Shown here: one piece after another, positions 37,847 through 47,793 of the stretch
Numbering within the stretch: position 1 is the first letter of the stretch
Layout: every line of letters starts with the position of its first letter
Source: JAKAGZ01 sp963772675
Lineage (GTDB): Bacteria > Bacteroidota > Ignavibacteria > Ignavibacteriales > Ignavibacteriaceae
DNA length: 64,000 nucleotides
Direction of reading: 5' to 3'
Assembly: GCA_963772675.1 (NCBI GenBank)
Contig: CAVYYF010000009.1
Span: forward strand, 61,100-125,099
Program-made: the position numbers and the translations under genes
The notes under the pieces: generated by a model
Database searches by the model: none
The model's input: only the letters and a program-made list of their open reading frames with translations
Told to the model about the DNA's origin: nothing

Positions 37847-38948
37847 ATACCCTATATTTCTTATAAATTTCACCTTTCATAACCTGAGCGCCTCGATTCA
37901 TCATTTCGTTGTCTTCCAATACCCAACTAGCTTCGCCCAGGTCAATACCTATCGCGTGCGCGCGGTTTACAATATCCCAATAAAAAACCGCATCAAGCCC
38001 TCTCTTTTGAAACTCAGGCACAAGTCCAAGAGTAATTATTCTGGACCATTTAATTTTTTTCTTTTGTGTAAATAATTTTAAAAAACCAAATGGGAACAAA
38101 TTTCCGTTTAAACTTTTAAATATCTGGTTATAGTCAAGCATAACAAGTGCAAAGCCCATCAACTCTCCATTGATCTCGCCAAATAATACCAAAGATGGTT
38201 CAACCAGGGGTTTCAGATCTTTTGCCATTGCATCGAGTTCTTCATCTGTCATCGGAACAAATCCCCAGTTAGGAGCCCAGGCCTTGTTGTAAACATATTT
38301 CACTTTTTCCAACTCAGCATCGAAATTTTTCATATCAAGCTGAGTGATTTTTATTCCTGATCTTTTCTGTGCTATCTCAGCTACTCTCCTAAGTTTATCG
38401 GAACCCATCACTTTTTTGTTTTCAAGTTTATAAGCGTAAAGATCTTTTGCTTTTTTGAATCCATAACCATCACACAAATCAAGATAGTATTTTGGATTGT
38501 AGGTCATAAGCAGCCTCGGGGGATCATCAAATCCTTCCAGCAGCATTGCATATTCATCATTGCTTGATGGGTTAGCCGGGCCGCGCATAGTATCAAAACC
38601 TTTTGCCTTTAGCCAATTCTTTGCGGTATCGAATAATTTGTTTGCAACATCCTGATCGTTTATACATTCAAAAAATCCAAAGAATCCAACATTGTCATTG
38701 TGATATTTATTGTGCAGATCATTTTTAATTGCAGCGATTCTTCCTACGAGTTCTCCGTTTCGTTCCGCTAAAAAATATTCGGCCTCAGCATGTTTGAAGA
38801 AAGGGTTTTTTTCTCTGTTCAGGATTTTCTTTTTATCCATATGAAGAGGTGGAACCCAGTTTGGATCTCCCTGATAAATTTTCCAGGGGAATTTTAAAAA
38901 TTTTTTCAGATCGCTTTTGGATTTGACAGTAGTGATATTTATACTCAT
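37830..38948 (-). CDS. GNAT-like acyltransferase, candidate bacterial (dihydro)ceramide synthase
   Basis: The start at 38948 gives a 372-residue soluble protein. The N-terminal half carries KIYQGDPNWVPPLHMDKK and EYFLAERNGELVGRIAAIKN, the GNAT-type acyl-CoA binding fold. A motif RGPANPSSNDEYAMLLEGFD lies in the middle, and a second GNAT-like lobe (LVLFGEINGELMGFALVMLD, then LGLVPEFQKRGLDAV) closes it. In Caulobacter the ceramide synthase (bCerS) is a GNAT-fold protein encoded with serine palmitoyltransferase and an NAD-dependent epimerase, and the same two genes are the neighbours here. The substrate is inferred from that context. A plain N-acetyltransferase is the alternative. Confidence 0.6.
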   Translation of the reverse strand: MSINITTVKSKSDLKKFLKFPWKIYQGDPNWVPPLHMDKKKILNREKNPFFKHAEAEYFLAERNGELVGRIAAIKNDLHNKYHNDNVGFFGFFECINDQDVANKLFDTAKNWLKAKGFDTMRGPANPSSNDEYAMLLEGFDDPPRLLMTYNPKYYLDLCDGYGFKKAKDLYAYKLENKKVMGSDKLRRVAEIAQKRSGIKITQLDMKNFDAELEKVKYVYNKAWAPNWGFVPMTDEELDAMAKDLKPLVEPSLVLFGEINGELMGFALVMLDYNQIFKSLNGNLFPFGFLKLFTQKKKIKWSRIITLGLVPEFQKRGLDAVFYWDIVNRAHAIGIDLGEASWVLEDNEMMNRGAQVMKGEIYKKYRVYDKSI

Positions 38949-38962
38949 ACAGTATCCTCTAT

Positions 38963-38989
38963 AAAAAAAGTCCCGCATTTAGCGGGCCT
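38963..38989 (-). terminator. Terminator-like hairpin between the palmitoyltransferase and acyltransferase genes
   Basis: On the minus strand GGCCCGC-TAAAT-GCGGGAC is followed by seven T. It lies 28 bases after the stop of the 39018-40208 gene and only about 15 bases before the next start, so it may attenuate rather than end the operon. Confidence 0.7.
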
Positions 38990-39017
38990 TTCTATTTTTG
39001 GTGTTAGTTAAAATTTA

Positions 39018-40208
39018 TTAGATAAGCCCTACCTTTTTGCCCACATCAGTAAAAATTTCAATTATTTTATCCAGCTGTGCTTTTTCGTGAGTAGCCATAT
39101 AGCTGGTTCGCATCATCTGTCTACCTTGTGGAACACCAGGAGAGATAAAAACGTTCACAAAAACGCCGGCGTCATACAACATTTTCCACATTTTAAAAGC
39201 AATTTCATCATTACCAACAATAACCGGTACTATTGCTGTTCTTCCTTCGATTATTGTGAATCCTGCATTCTTAAAACCTTGTCTCACATAATCAGTATTT
39301 TTAATAAGATTTGTCACACGTTCGGGTTCTTTTTCAAGAATATCCAGAGCAGCCAGTGCTGCAGCTACTGATGAGGGTGTTGGAGAAGCACTGAAAATAA
39401 GAGCAGGAGACATATGCTTGATATAATTAATAACTCTTTCATTACCCGCTACAAATCCGCCAAGTGAAGCAAATGTTTTACTGAAGGTTCCCATAGTAAG
39501 ATCGATATCGTTTTCCAGATTAAACTCACTGGCAGTTCCGCGTCCACCCTTTCCAATAACACCAACAGAATGGGCATCGTCAATTAAAATTTTTGCTCCG
39601 TATTTTTTTGCTATTGAGTTTAGCTGAGGGAGATCAACAATTTCACCGCCCGTGCTAAAAACACCATCACTCACAATCAGCTTACCTGCATCTTCGGGAA
39701 GTTTTGAAATAACTCTTTCGAGATCCTTCATATCATTGTGCTTGTACCTTGCCATTTCAGCAGTTGCGCCTTTTGCCATCAGGTTGCCTGCAACAATACA
39801 GGCGTGATTATCTTTATCAGAGATTACATAATCACCTCGCTGTACGAGTGTTGGAATAATTCCCTGTGCTGTCTGATAACCTGTGCTGAATAATAGAACT
39901 TTTTCTTTGCCGAAAAATTTAGCTAATTTATCTTCCAGTTCAATATGTAAATCAAGTGTCCCTGTTAAATAACGTGAGCCTGAACAGCCTGTTCCATATT
40001 TTTCAATTGCTTTGATTGCAGCTTCTTTCACTTTTGGGTGTGATGTCAGGCCGAGGTAATTATTTGAGCCTGCCATTATGACTTTTTTCCCCTCAATTTG
40101 AACTACGGGGCCTTCATTTGCTTCAATAGCTCTGAAATAGGGATAGAGTCCCAGAGCTTTTATGTCGTCAGCCCTCGTAAATTCCAAACACTTTTTAAAT
40201 AAATCCAA
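39018..40208 (-). CDS. spt: Serine palmitoyltransferase-like alpha-oxoamine synthase
   Basis: This 396-residue PLP enzyme belongs to the alpha-oxoamine synthases. The PLP lysine is in MGTFSKTFASLGGF (about residue 240) and the substrate Asp/His pair is in ILIDDAHSVGVIGKGGRG. The features LYPYFRAIEANEGP, GTGCSGSRYLTGTLDLHIEL and YKHNDMKDLERV agree with the Bacteroides-type serine palmitoyltransferases rather than with BioF or KBL. The enzyme joins serine and an acyl thioester to 3-ketosphinganine, the first step of sphingolipid synthesis. Its neighbours fit that pathway. KBL or BioF remain possible without a phylogeny. Confidence 0.75.
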   Translation of the reverse strand: MDLFKKCLEFTRADDIKALGLYPYFRAIEANEGPVVQIEGKKVIMAGSNNYLGLTSHPKVKEAAIKAIEKYGTGCSGSRYLTGTLDLHIELEDKLAKFFGKEKVLLFSTGYQTAQGIIPTLVQRGDYVISDKDNHACIVAGNLMAKGATAEMARYKHNDMKDLERVISKLPEDAGKLIVSDGVFSTGGEIVDLPQLNSIAKKYGAKILIDDAHSVGVIGKGGRGTASEFNLENDIDLTMGTFSKTFASLGGFVAGNERVINYIKHMSPALIFSASPTPSSVAAALAALDILEKEPERVTNLIKNTDYVRQGFKNAGFTIIEGRTAIVPVIVGNDEIAFKMWKMLYDAGVFVNVFISPGVPQGRQMMRTSYMATHEKAQLDKIIEIFTDVGKKVGLI

Positions 40209-40329
40209 TAAATCCTCCCTGGGAATTACTAAGTAATTTTCTTCTTTTTCGATTTAAATTTAATTTAATTTGTTAAATTAAGCTATAAAATCTAAACTTT
40301 AATCGTTTGAAAATCAAATAATATTGAAT

Positions 40330-41323
40330 ATGGACAATCAATCTATCGCAGTGGTTACGGGAGCTACCGGCTTTGTAGGAAGTCATTTAGTGGATCATTT
40401 GCTAGCTAAAAATTATAAAGTCAGATGTATTACCAGGAAAAGCAGCAGCCTTAAATGGCTGGAAGGTAAAAACGTGGAAATTTACGATTGTGGGCTTTTG
40501 GATAAGCCAGGATTGAGAAAAGCTTTTGAGAATGCCGAGTATATTTATCACGTTGCCGGTGTAGTAAAATCAAAAACGCCGGAAGGATATTTTAAAGGAA
40601 ATGTAGACACTACAAAAAACTTGTTGGAAGTTGCGGAAGAATTTAGAGAGAAGATAAAAAGATTCCTGATCGTTAGCAGTCAAACTGCTGCAGGGCCCTC
40701 ATTGAACGGTGAGCCTGTAAATGAAAAGGAAACCCCTCATCCAATTACAACTTATGGCAGAAGTAAACTTGCTGAAGAAGAACTTGCAAAAACATTTATG
40801 GATAAATTTCCGGTAACTATTTGCCGTGCGCCTGCAGTGTTATGGTGAGCGGGATACCGAAATATTAATCTTTTTCAAAACTTTTAACAGCGGGTTAATG
40901 ACAACCATCGGCTTTGAAACAAAAAGAATAAGTTTAATTCACGTTGACGATCTTGTGAGAGGATTCATTCTCGCGGCCGAATCTGAGAAGGCTAAGAACC
41001 AAATTTATTTTATCAGCTCAGAAAAATATTACACCTGGGAAGAGATAGGGAATGTAACGTCAAAAGTTTTGAACAAAAAACCGTTTAAAGTTAAAGTTCC
41101 TCATCCTGTTGTTTATACAATTGCCGGTATTGCACAATTTTTTGCAATGTTCAGCAGTAAGCCTGCTACATTAAATATTGAAAAGGCAAAAGACATAACT
41201 CAGACTTACTGGATATGTGATACTTCAAAAGCAGTAAGAGATTTTGGTTATCATCAGAATATCTCTATAGAAGAGGGAATCAAAAGAACCTGCGATTGGT
41301 ATAAAAAAATGAAATGGCTGTAG
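40330..41323 (+). CDS. NAD-dependent epimerase/dehydratase, candidate ceramide reductase (frameshifted)
   Basis: The ATG at 40330 gives MDNQSIAVVTGATGFVGSHL, the Rossmann glycine motif of extended SDR enzymes. The catalytic Tyr-x3-Lys is in TTYGRSKLAEEEL and a Ser in LIVSSQTAAGPS. The C-terminal half (ISLIHVDDLVRGFILAAESE, then SIEEGIKRTCDWYKKMKWL) is the usual substrate domain. One extra t at 40840-40841 breaks RAPAVYGERDTEILIFFKTF. Divergent from the serine palmitoyltransferase gene with 120 bases between. In Caulobacter the ceramide reductase CerR is of this class. A sugar or steroid-type SDR is the alternative. Confidence 0.75.
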
Positions 41324-41355
41324 TAAATTTTGAATGCTGGATTTTGAATTCGTAA

Positions 41356-41755
41356 TTACAATTGTTTTGGGCATCCTTCAGAAATCCAGGTTTTAACCCC
41401 CTGAATCTTGATTAGCATTTAAATTATAATATTAAAATAGGATGCTGTGGAACTTTCCCTTCAATAACCCAAACCAGATGGCTAGTTTCAGGATGATCCA
41501 GAGAAAACTACAGGAGGAACTGTTGTATTTGACCCAGGTGGTAAAACTAACTCCACCTCTACCGCTTTCATCGTGACAGCCTGATGTTGCGCAATATAAA
41601 TTCAAAACCGGTTGAATATATTTTGAATAACTAACATTGGAAGAAGGAATCACTATCTTATTAAGATCACTAGAATTGATTGTATCTTTACAACCGGAAT
41701 AAAAAACGATTGAAAAAAATGAGATTACTAATATGAGAGACGAAATGCGTTTCAT
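41356..41755 (-). pseudogene. Lipoprotein with single c-type heme site, four single-base insertions
   Basis: The signal ends in SIVFYSGC, a lipobox. The mature part SYSKYIQPVLNLYCATSGCH carries a CxxxxCH heme-binding motif typical of planctomycete-type cytochrome c domains in Bacteroidota. Read across frames the protein continues WANTTVPPVVFSGSPETSHL, VWVIEGKVPQHPILILYLNA and ends IQGVKTWISEGCPKQL, which is the usual end of this domain. Frame changes lie near 41532 (extra t), 41493 (extra t), 41425 (extra a) and 41407 (extra g), in plus coordinates. The readable tail shows the gene is about 130 codons long. A cell-surface electron carrier is likely. Confidence 0.7.
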
Positions 41756-41878
41756 TTATAACGAATATTATTATATCTAATATAAAGCGTAATATAAATT
41801 CAAACAAGGCTTATATTGGCTACTTAAAATTGAAATTGATAAGAAAAATTTATTTATCTATTTTTAAGAGATAAATAT

Positions 41879-41951
<73 letters not shown>

Positions 41952-42006
41952 CTAGGCTTGTTCTAAATTAGTGAATCTGAGTTCACTCCTTAAAATGGAG
42001 GGAATT

Positions 42007-42645
42007 ATGAAGCAGGTTATTTTTTTTGTCTGTTTGGGAATTCTCGCCGGATGTTCAGTCTCCCAAAATAATGAATCATCTTATCTCCAGCCAATACTTG
42101 TTAAACAAACCCGTTTGCCAACTCTTCCAAAGAATGTAACATCATCGGAATTAAAACTCGATGTTAATCTCCTAATTGATGAGAAGGGCTCAATAGTAGA
42201 TGCAAAATTTGTGAACGGTAGCGGGAACAAGCAATGGGATGCTTTTGCAATTGACTCAATAAAGCAATGGAAATATTTGCCAGCTAAGCTGTACGGTAAG
42301 CCTGTAAGAGCTGCAAGAAATGAAATTGTTCTTGTGAAAGCAGGCGATCCAATTTATATGTCTCTTGTAATGATTGAGTTTGATTCACTGGATCTTGCTG
42401 ATTCAGCCTATGATCTCTTAGAAAAGGGTGAAGAACTGCAAAGTGTTGTATCAAAATATTCTTATGGAATTACACAAGGACGGGAAACAATTCTTGGCAA
42501 TAATGTTGATATACAAAGCTATCCCGAAGCAATTAGCCGTGAACTTGCAAAACTTGATGAGAACGAGTTTACTGAGCCACTGATGTATAAAAGAAAATTC
42601 GTAATTTTTAAACGACTCGCAGATTCCGGCTACATTGTAAATTAA
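42007..42645 (+). CDS. Lipoprotein with TonB C-terminal-like and parvulin-like domains
   Basis: The ATG at 42007 follows GGAGG and starts MKQVIFFVCLGILAGC, a lipoprotein signal. Residues about 40-110 read as a TonB C-terminal domain: LDVNLLIDEKGSIVDAKFVN, then WDAFAIDSIKQWKYLPAKLY and GKPVRAARNEI. Residues about 125-212 look like a parvulin-type (PPIC) rotamase half: VVSKYSYGITQGRETILGNN, REIS-like AISRELAKLDENEFTEPL and FVIFKRLADSG. This combination is unusual. It probably acts in the periplasm on outer-membrane proteins; the molecular role is not known. Confidence 0.7.
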   Translation: MKQVIFFVCLGILAGCSVSQNNESSYLQPILVKQTRLPTLPKNVTSSELKLDVNLLIDEKGSIVDAKFVNGSGNKQWDAFAIDSIKQWKYLPAKLYGKPVRAARNEIVLVKAGDPIYMSLVMIEFDSLDLADSAYDLLEKGEELQSVVSKYSYGITQGRETILGNNVDIQSYPEAISRELAKLDENEFTEPLMYKRKFVIFKRLADSGYIVN

Positions 42646-42662
42646 TTAGTTTTCCCTTTGAT

Positions 42663-42703
42663 TGGCATTCAAGAGGCTGCGAGTTAGATTCTCCTAAGCC
42701 CTA
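42663..42703 (+). repeat. Degenerate copy of the tRNA-Ala 3' half
   Basis: TGGCATTCAAGAGG is identical to the anticodon arm of the tRNA-Ala at 41879-41951, and the following GCTGCGAGTTAGATTCTCCT and AAGCCCTAC are a decayed T-arm and acceptor end. It lies 18 bases after the lipoprotein stop. It looks like an attachment-site scar. Confidence 0.6.
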
Positions 42704-42817
42704 CAAATTTGTATAAAAATTTTCTATCCGTAAGCTCTTTTCATTTTAAAGCTAATTTTATGTTATTTTGATAACTGGGGAAATAAATTTATATAATTTC
42801 AATTTTACCAGGAATTA

Positions 42818-44164
42818 ATGAACCCTTTTCCTGTCAATAACTATTACAAAAAAGTACTAAGAATAGCTCTTCCTGCAATTGCGGGGCTTTCTACACAGAT
42901 GATCCTTTCCCTTGTAGATACCGCAATGGTTGGTAGACTGCCTGAAGCTACATATGCACTTGCTGCAATGGGCCTTGGAGTTTTAGCTACCTGGGCTTTG
43001 ATAAGCTTTTTCTCGAGTCTTGCAACCGGAACGCATGTACTGGTGGCAAGGAAATTTGGAGAAAAAGACTTCACGTCCTGTGGAAAAATTCTCAATAACT
43101 CTATTTATCTTAGTTTCGTTATTGGTTCAATCGTTGCGATGACAGCTGTTTTTTTCGCTTATGACATTTCACATTTTTTTGCTGCCGATCCAACTGTCGG
43201 GCAATATGCAGGCGATTTCATCTTTTACAGATTTATTGGTATTCCTTTCTTTTTGATTTCAGTTTCTTACCGTGGATTTTATTTCGGTATAAGCAAAACA
43301 AAAATATTTATGATTTCCGGAATAATTACAAACCTGTTGAATATATTTTTTAATTATATGCTTATCTACGGAAAGTTTGGTTTGCCAAGAATGGGGGTTG
43401 CCGGTTCAGCTCTTGGCTCAACGATTGCAACATTATTTGAAATGCTTTTTTACTTTGTGGTTCTTGTTTCTCCTGACTACTGGCGTAAATTCCAAAATTT
43501 TAAAAATCTGAAAATCGATTTTGGATTGATCAGGAAAATTTATAAAATCTCAATCCCGGTATCGTTCCAGAATGTTTTTATACTTATTGGATTTCTAAGT
43601 TTTGTAGCAATCACGGGTTTAATCGGTACGAAAGAACAAGCGGCAACACAAACAATAATGAGCACGCTTTTTCTTTCTCTTCTTCCCAGCTTTGGATTTG
43701 GGATTGCTGCTCAAACACTTGTAGGAAATAATCTTGGATCAGGAAAACTTCGACTTGCAAAAATTTATGGATATGAAACGGCAAAAGTAGCAACATACTA
43801 TACAATTCTACTCGGGCTGATTTTCATTCTTTTCCCCAAGGCTATTCTTTCAATTATTACAACCGATAATTCAATTCTTGAGATTGCAAAACCTGCACTC
43901 AGAGTCGCCGGTGTTGCTCAGGCATTTTATGCAACAGGTATTGTGCTTGGCAATGGCTTACAGTCTGCCGGAAAAACCTTTTATGTGATGATGTCTGAGG
44001 TGATTACGAATTTGCTGATATTTGTTCCATTATCTTATTTTTTAGGGGTTTATCTTCATCTTGGATTAACCTGGGCGTGGTGTGCGCTTCCGGTTTATAT
44101 TATTCTGTTTTCGGCCAGTATTCTCATAAAATTTAAGTTTGGGAACTGGGGCACAAAAATATAA
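42818..44164 (+). CDS. MATE-family efflux transporter
   Basis: This 448-residue membrane protein has 12 predicted segments and MATE features: IALPAIAGLSTQMILSLVDT and AMVGRLPEATYALAAMGLGV at the start, GSALGSTIATLFEMLFY near the middle and GFGIAAQTLVGNNLGSGKLR at the second half. MATE pumps export cationic drugs or metabolites with sodium or protons. An AGGA site lies before the ATG. It stands alone between two short exported proteins. Substrate unknown. Confidence 0.9.
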   Translation: MNPFPVNNYYKKVLRIALPAIAGLSTQMILSLVDTAMVGRLPEATYALAAMGLGVLATWALISFFSSLATGTHVLVARKFGEKDFTSCGKILNNSIYLSFVIGSIVAMTAVFFAYDISHFFAADPTVGQYAGDFIFYRFIGIPFFLISVSYRGFYFGISKTKIFMISGIITNLLNIFFNYMLIYGKFGLPRMGVAGSALGSTIATLFEMLFYFVVLVSPDYWRKFQNFKNLKIDFGLIRKIYKISIPVSFQNVFILIGFLSFVAITGLIGTKEQAATQTIMSTLFLSLLPSFGFGIAAQTLVGNNLGSGKLRLAKIYGYETAKVATYYTILLGLIFILFPKAILSIITTDNSILEIAKPALRVAGVAQAFYATGIVLGNGLQSAGKTFYVMMSEVITNLLIFVPLSYFLGVYLHLGLTWAWCALPVYIILFSASILIKFKFGNWGTKI

Positions 44165-44243
44165 AATCCCACATGATTGGACTGGTATGCGATTTGTTTC
44201 ATTTTCTTATTGACAATAATTCTATTAAAAGATAAATTTGGCT

Positions 44244-44646
44244 ATGAAGCATATAGCAATTAAGTTTTCAATATTTCTATTCTTAATTTCCACCGCTTTG
44301 GCAGGGGCTTTAATAGATTACTTCCATGTTAGAAACGACGGCGATGATGCCATTATTGAATGGAAAACTTCTCAGGAAACTAACATCTTAAAGATTTTGT
44401 TATTCAGAGAAGAGGGGCGCAGTCTCAATGTACAGCGATATAGCTACTTTAGATCCGCATCCTGACAATCCTTTTTATTCTTACACTGATAAATCTGTTT
44501 ACAAAACAAATGATTATATATTTGTTTACCGACTGAAAATTGTTGATAATAACGGGCAGTTGTCTTACTCTGATCAGGCGTCTGTTTCATTAAGCATTTC
44601 TGGTGTGAAAAGAACGTGGGGAAGTATTAAAGCCATGTTCAGGTAG
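44244..44646 (+). CDS. Short exported fibronectin-type protein (frameshifted)
   Basis: Start at 44244 (MKHIAIKFSIFLFLISTALA) gives a signal peptide. The body reads as a beta sandwich (YFHVRNDGDDAIIEWKTSQE, then YKTNDYIFVYRLKIVDNNGQ) like the inter-domain fibronectin type III segments of Bacteroidota surface proteins. It ends SGVKRTWGSIKAMFR, a basic tail. One extra g in the run near 44413-44416 breaks the frame between FREEG and AVSMYSDIAT. No family name is recognised; the full protein is about 133 residues. Confidence 0.65.
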
Positions 44647-44795
44647 CTTACTCAATTCCTCTATTAACATCATTCCATTTTTCTATATTTACTTTATAGT
44701 ACATTAGTATAATTAATCTGAATACTTATGCAGAAATAAGTGTTATCTTTTTGATATATTTGTTAAAGTCTACGATCCAAATTTCTTAGGATTCA

Positions 44796-46044
44796 ATGAA
44801 AAGTTATTCAGGATTTTTATATCTGTTTCTCTTCGTATTAATTGCTATTTCCGGGTGTTCAAGCTCACCTAAGTTTACTTCGAGGAACGATGAATTGCCG
44901 GGTAGATATTCTTCTGCTTCCGAAGGCGATGCTATACGTGTGTTGATGGACAATCCCTCAAACTCTTTTACCTGGACAGTTGAAAGCAAAATAAATTTAG
45001 CAATTGATAGTAGAAATTTCGGCATAATTAACAGGGGAATCGAAATTGAACTTGTTCCAAATGGCGATGATGTAAATTTGAGAATAGCGGGAAGGATTAT
45101 TTCGGGTAAGGTTATTGTTTTATCGCCGGAAGAAGGTCTGATTAGTTTTAAGGGACATTCATACAGGGGAACAATAAAAGTTTTCGCAGAGAATGGTTCA
45201 ATTTCAATTGTAAATTCACTTCCACTTGAAGATTACCTAAAAGGTGTTTTACCTCTTGAAATGCCTATAGGTAATAATAACGAAAATTATGAAGCGTTGA
45301 TGGCGTTTGCTATTTGTGCCAGAACTTATTCCCTCAACAAGTTGTATGAAAATAAATCCACGTTTGATGTTTACATCGATACGAGAGACCAGGTTTATGG
45401 AGGCGCAGAAAATGAAAAAGATATTACAAATAAAGCTGTGGATGAAACTAGAGATCTGATTTTAACTTATAATGGTAAACCAGCAATTACTTACTATTCG
45501 GCAGCATGCGGTGGACACACTGAAAATGTTAAAAATGTTTTTGCCGCAAGTGGACCTGATCTGCCTTACTTAGCAGGAGTGAAAGACGGCGATGGACCTA
45601 ATTGCGCTATCGCTCCAAAGTTTGAGTGGGAAGAAAGATACACACAGTCTGTTTTTGTTGATCGTCTTAAAACAGCTGGGCTAATCGATAATGTAAATTT
45701 TATGGTTGGTGGTATTGAAGTAGCGAGTCGTTTTGAATCCGGCAGAGTCAATGAATTAAGGATAACATTAAGTTCTAATGTTGGTGATGATAAAGTAGTC
45801 TCAGTTTATGGGAATAATATTCGAAGTGTTATCCGAACAGCAAATAATAAAGGAATTCTTAGAAGTAATTTATTTGATATTTCTATGAGAAGCCGGAGAT
45901 ATAATTATTAAGGGGAGAGGATATGGTCACGGTGTGGGGCTTTGCCAATGGGGATCAATTTATCTTTCCAGGATTGGGTGGAACTACCAGGCTATCCTAA
46001 ATCATTATTTTCCGGGTACTCAAATAGGTAAAATACATAGATGA
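44796..46044 (+). CDS. SpoIID/LytB-domain lipoprotein (frameshifted near its end)
   Basis: A lipoprotein signal (LYLFLFVLIAISGC) is followed by a beta region and the SpoIID domain: SFKGHSYRGTIKVFAENGSI, VNSLPLEDYLKGVLPLEMPI, ALMAFAICARTYSL and TYYSAACGGHTENV. The last part GRGYGHGVGLCQWG is in the next frame, with an indel at about 45900-45910. It ends HYFPGTQIGKIHR. SpoIID-type enzymes are lytic transglycosylases on peptidoglycan. The stop overlaps the maf start as ATGA, so both are coupled. Confidence 0.82.
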
Positions 46045-46619
46045 TCAAATCCCGCATACCAATTTATCTCGCTTCAAATTCACCCCGGCGGAAAAAACTC
46101 CTCGATCAGTTAAATTTAAAATTCAAAACCTTCTCCGTAGAATGTGAGGAAGACATTCAAAAGGGGGAGACACCGGTTAAAGTTGTAAAAAGGTTATCAT
46201 TAAAAAAAATGTCACTCGCCAGAGAAAAAGTAAAGAATGGAATCATAATTACTGCGGATACTGTTGTTGTAATTAATGGAAAGATTATTGGTAAACCGGA
46301 AAATAAAAAAGATGCAGAAAGAATATTAAAACTTTTAAGCGATAAAACGCACACAGTATATACTGGTTTTTCAATATATAATAACAGAAGAAATAAAACA
46401 TTTACAGACTACGAGAAGACCCGGGTAACTTTTAGAAAATTAGGGATGCAGGAGATCAAAAAATATATTGCTACCGGGAGCCCAATGGATAAGGCTGGTG
46501 CATACGGAATACAGGATGACTTTGGTGCCGTTTTTGTGAAAAAGATTACCGGCTGTTATAATAATGTAGTTGGCTTACCGCTTACAAAGGTTTACCAGGC
46601 TTTGCTCAGGGTAATTTAA
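46041..46619 (+). CDS. maf: Maf-type nucleoside triphosphate pyrophosphatase
   Basis: This 192-residue cytoplasmic enzyme hydrolyses dTTP, UTP or modified nucleotides. Typical Maf features are IYLASNSPRRKKLLDQLNLK, TADTVVVINGKIIGKP, the RxLxxLSxxxH-like segment ERILKLLSDKTHTVYTGFSI and the closing GCYNNVVGLPLTKVYQALL. The ATG overlaps the SpoIID stop by 4 bases and the next gene starts at its stop. Confidence 0.93.
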   Translation: MIKSRIPIYLASNSPRRKKLLDQLNLKFKTFSVECEEDIQKGETPVKVVKRLSLKKMSLAREKVKNGIIITADTVVVINGKIIGKPENKKDAERILKLLSDKTHTVYTGFSIYNNRRNKTFTDYEKTRVTFRKLGMQEIKKYIATGSPMDKAGAYGIQDDFGAVFVKKITGCYNNVVGLPLTKVYQALLRVI

Positions 46620-47579
46620 TTGCTGAAAAAATTAAAAAAGAAAATCCTTATTTCAATAATATTAGCCGGGATATTTTATCTCGGCTTCACATTATTTGCT
46701 GATTTTAATGATGTTGTGTCTGCATTTGAAAAATTCAACTGGCTGCTGCTTTTCCCTCTTCTGATTCTTTCCCTTATAAATTACATTGTGCGGTTTTTCA
46801 AATGGGATTATTATCTCTCAGTAATAAAAATAAAACTAAATAAAATTGATTCTCTTTCTATTTTCCTTTCAGGATTAATTATGAGTGTTACTCCGGGGAA
46901 AATGGGAGAATTATTAAAAGCGTATCTGACAAAAGAAGTAAACGGTACGCCGGTAAGTAAAACAGCACCTATTGTTTTTGCAGAAAGGGTCACTGATTTT
47001 TTGGCATTGATAATTATTTCAATTATCGGAGCTTATGTTTTTAATTACGGGAAGGGAATTGTATTTGGAGCCGGGGCGTTTTTACTTATTATAATAATTT
47101 TAATCAGCCATAAAAATATGGCACTCAGGATTCTAAAATTACTTGAAAAAATCACGTTTCTTAAAAGCCATCTCCAAACTATTCACAATTTATATGAAAG
47201 CTCTTATCAGCTTTTGAGGGTGGATCCACTAATTAAAATGACTTTTGTAAGCCTGATTTCGTGGTTGTCGGAATGTTTGGGATATTATATTATTCTGCGT
47301 AATTTTGATATTGAAAAGAGTTTCTTATGGGCTGCATTCAGCTATGCTTTTGCTACAATTGCGGGGGCAATTTCGATGCTTCCGGGAGGACTTGGGGTAA
47401 CTGAAGGATCACTTACACTAATGCTAATCGACAATGGTCAGCCAAAAGAACTTGCTGTGGCAACTACTTTTATAGTAAGGGCAGTAACATTATGGTTTGC
47501 AGTAGTTGTTGGAATTTGTAGTCTGATGTTTTATCAGAAAAGATTTGGTAAATTATCTGCTGACACAATATCAATTTGA
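46620..47579 (+). CDS. Flippase-like / lysylphosphatidylglycerol synthase TM-domain protein (UPF0104)
   Basis: This 319-residue integral membrane protein has about eight segments. It starts with TTG directly after the maf stop (LKKLKKKILISIILAGI). The family motifs are NYIVRFFKWDYYLSVI, SLSIFLSGLIMSVTPGKMGE, PIVFAERVTDFLALIII, and FAFATIAGAISMLPGGLGVT-type ATIAGAISMLPGGLGVTEGS. These proteins share the flippase part of MprF and are thought to move or modify lipids. The TTG start is unconfirmed, but coupling to maf is clear. Confidence 0.85.
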   Translation: MLKKLKKKILISIILAGIFYLGFTLFADFNDVVSAFEKFNWLLLFPLLILSLINYIVRFFKWDYYLSVIKIKLNKIDSLSIFLSGLIMSVTPGKMGELLKAYLTKEVNGTPVSKTAPIVFAERVTDFLALIIISIIGAYVFNYGKGIVFGAGAFLLIIIILISHKNMALRILKLLEKITFLKSHLQTIHNLYESSYQLLRVDPLIKMTFVSLISWLSECLGYYIILRNFDIEKSFLWAAFSYAFATIAGAISMLPGGLGVTEGSLTLMLIDNGQPKELAVATTFIVRAVTLWFAVVVGICSLMFYQKRFGKLSADTISI

Positions 47580-47793
47580 AATAGTGTAATATTAGAACCA
47601 TTTCAAATTAAGATGGTATAAGTAATGATTTTACAAAGATATAATATATCTAAATAAAGTAAAACTTTGGAATATGTTCATGTCAGGAAAAAATATTTAT
47701 CTCTTAAATTGCCGTTGATGTGTAATTCCTTGATTTTCAGAGGGTTGCATATTATATTCTAAGAGAACATAATGTAAAAGAAGGAGGGATAAT

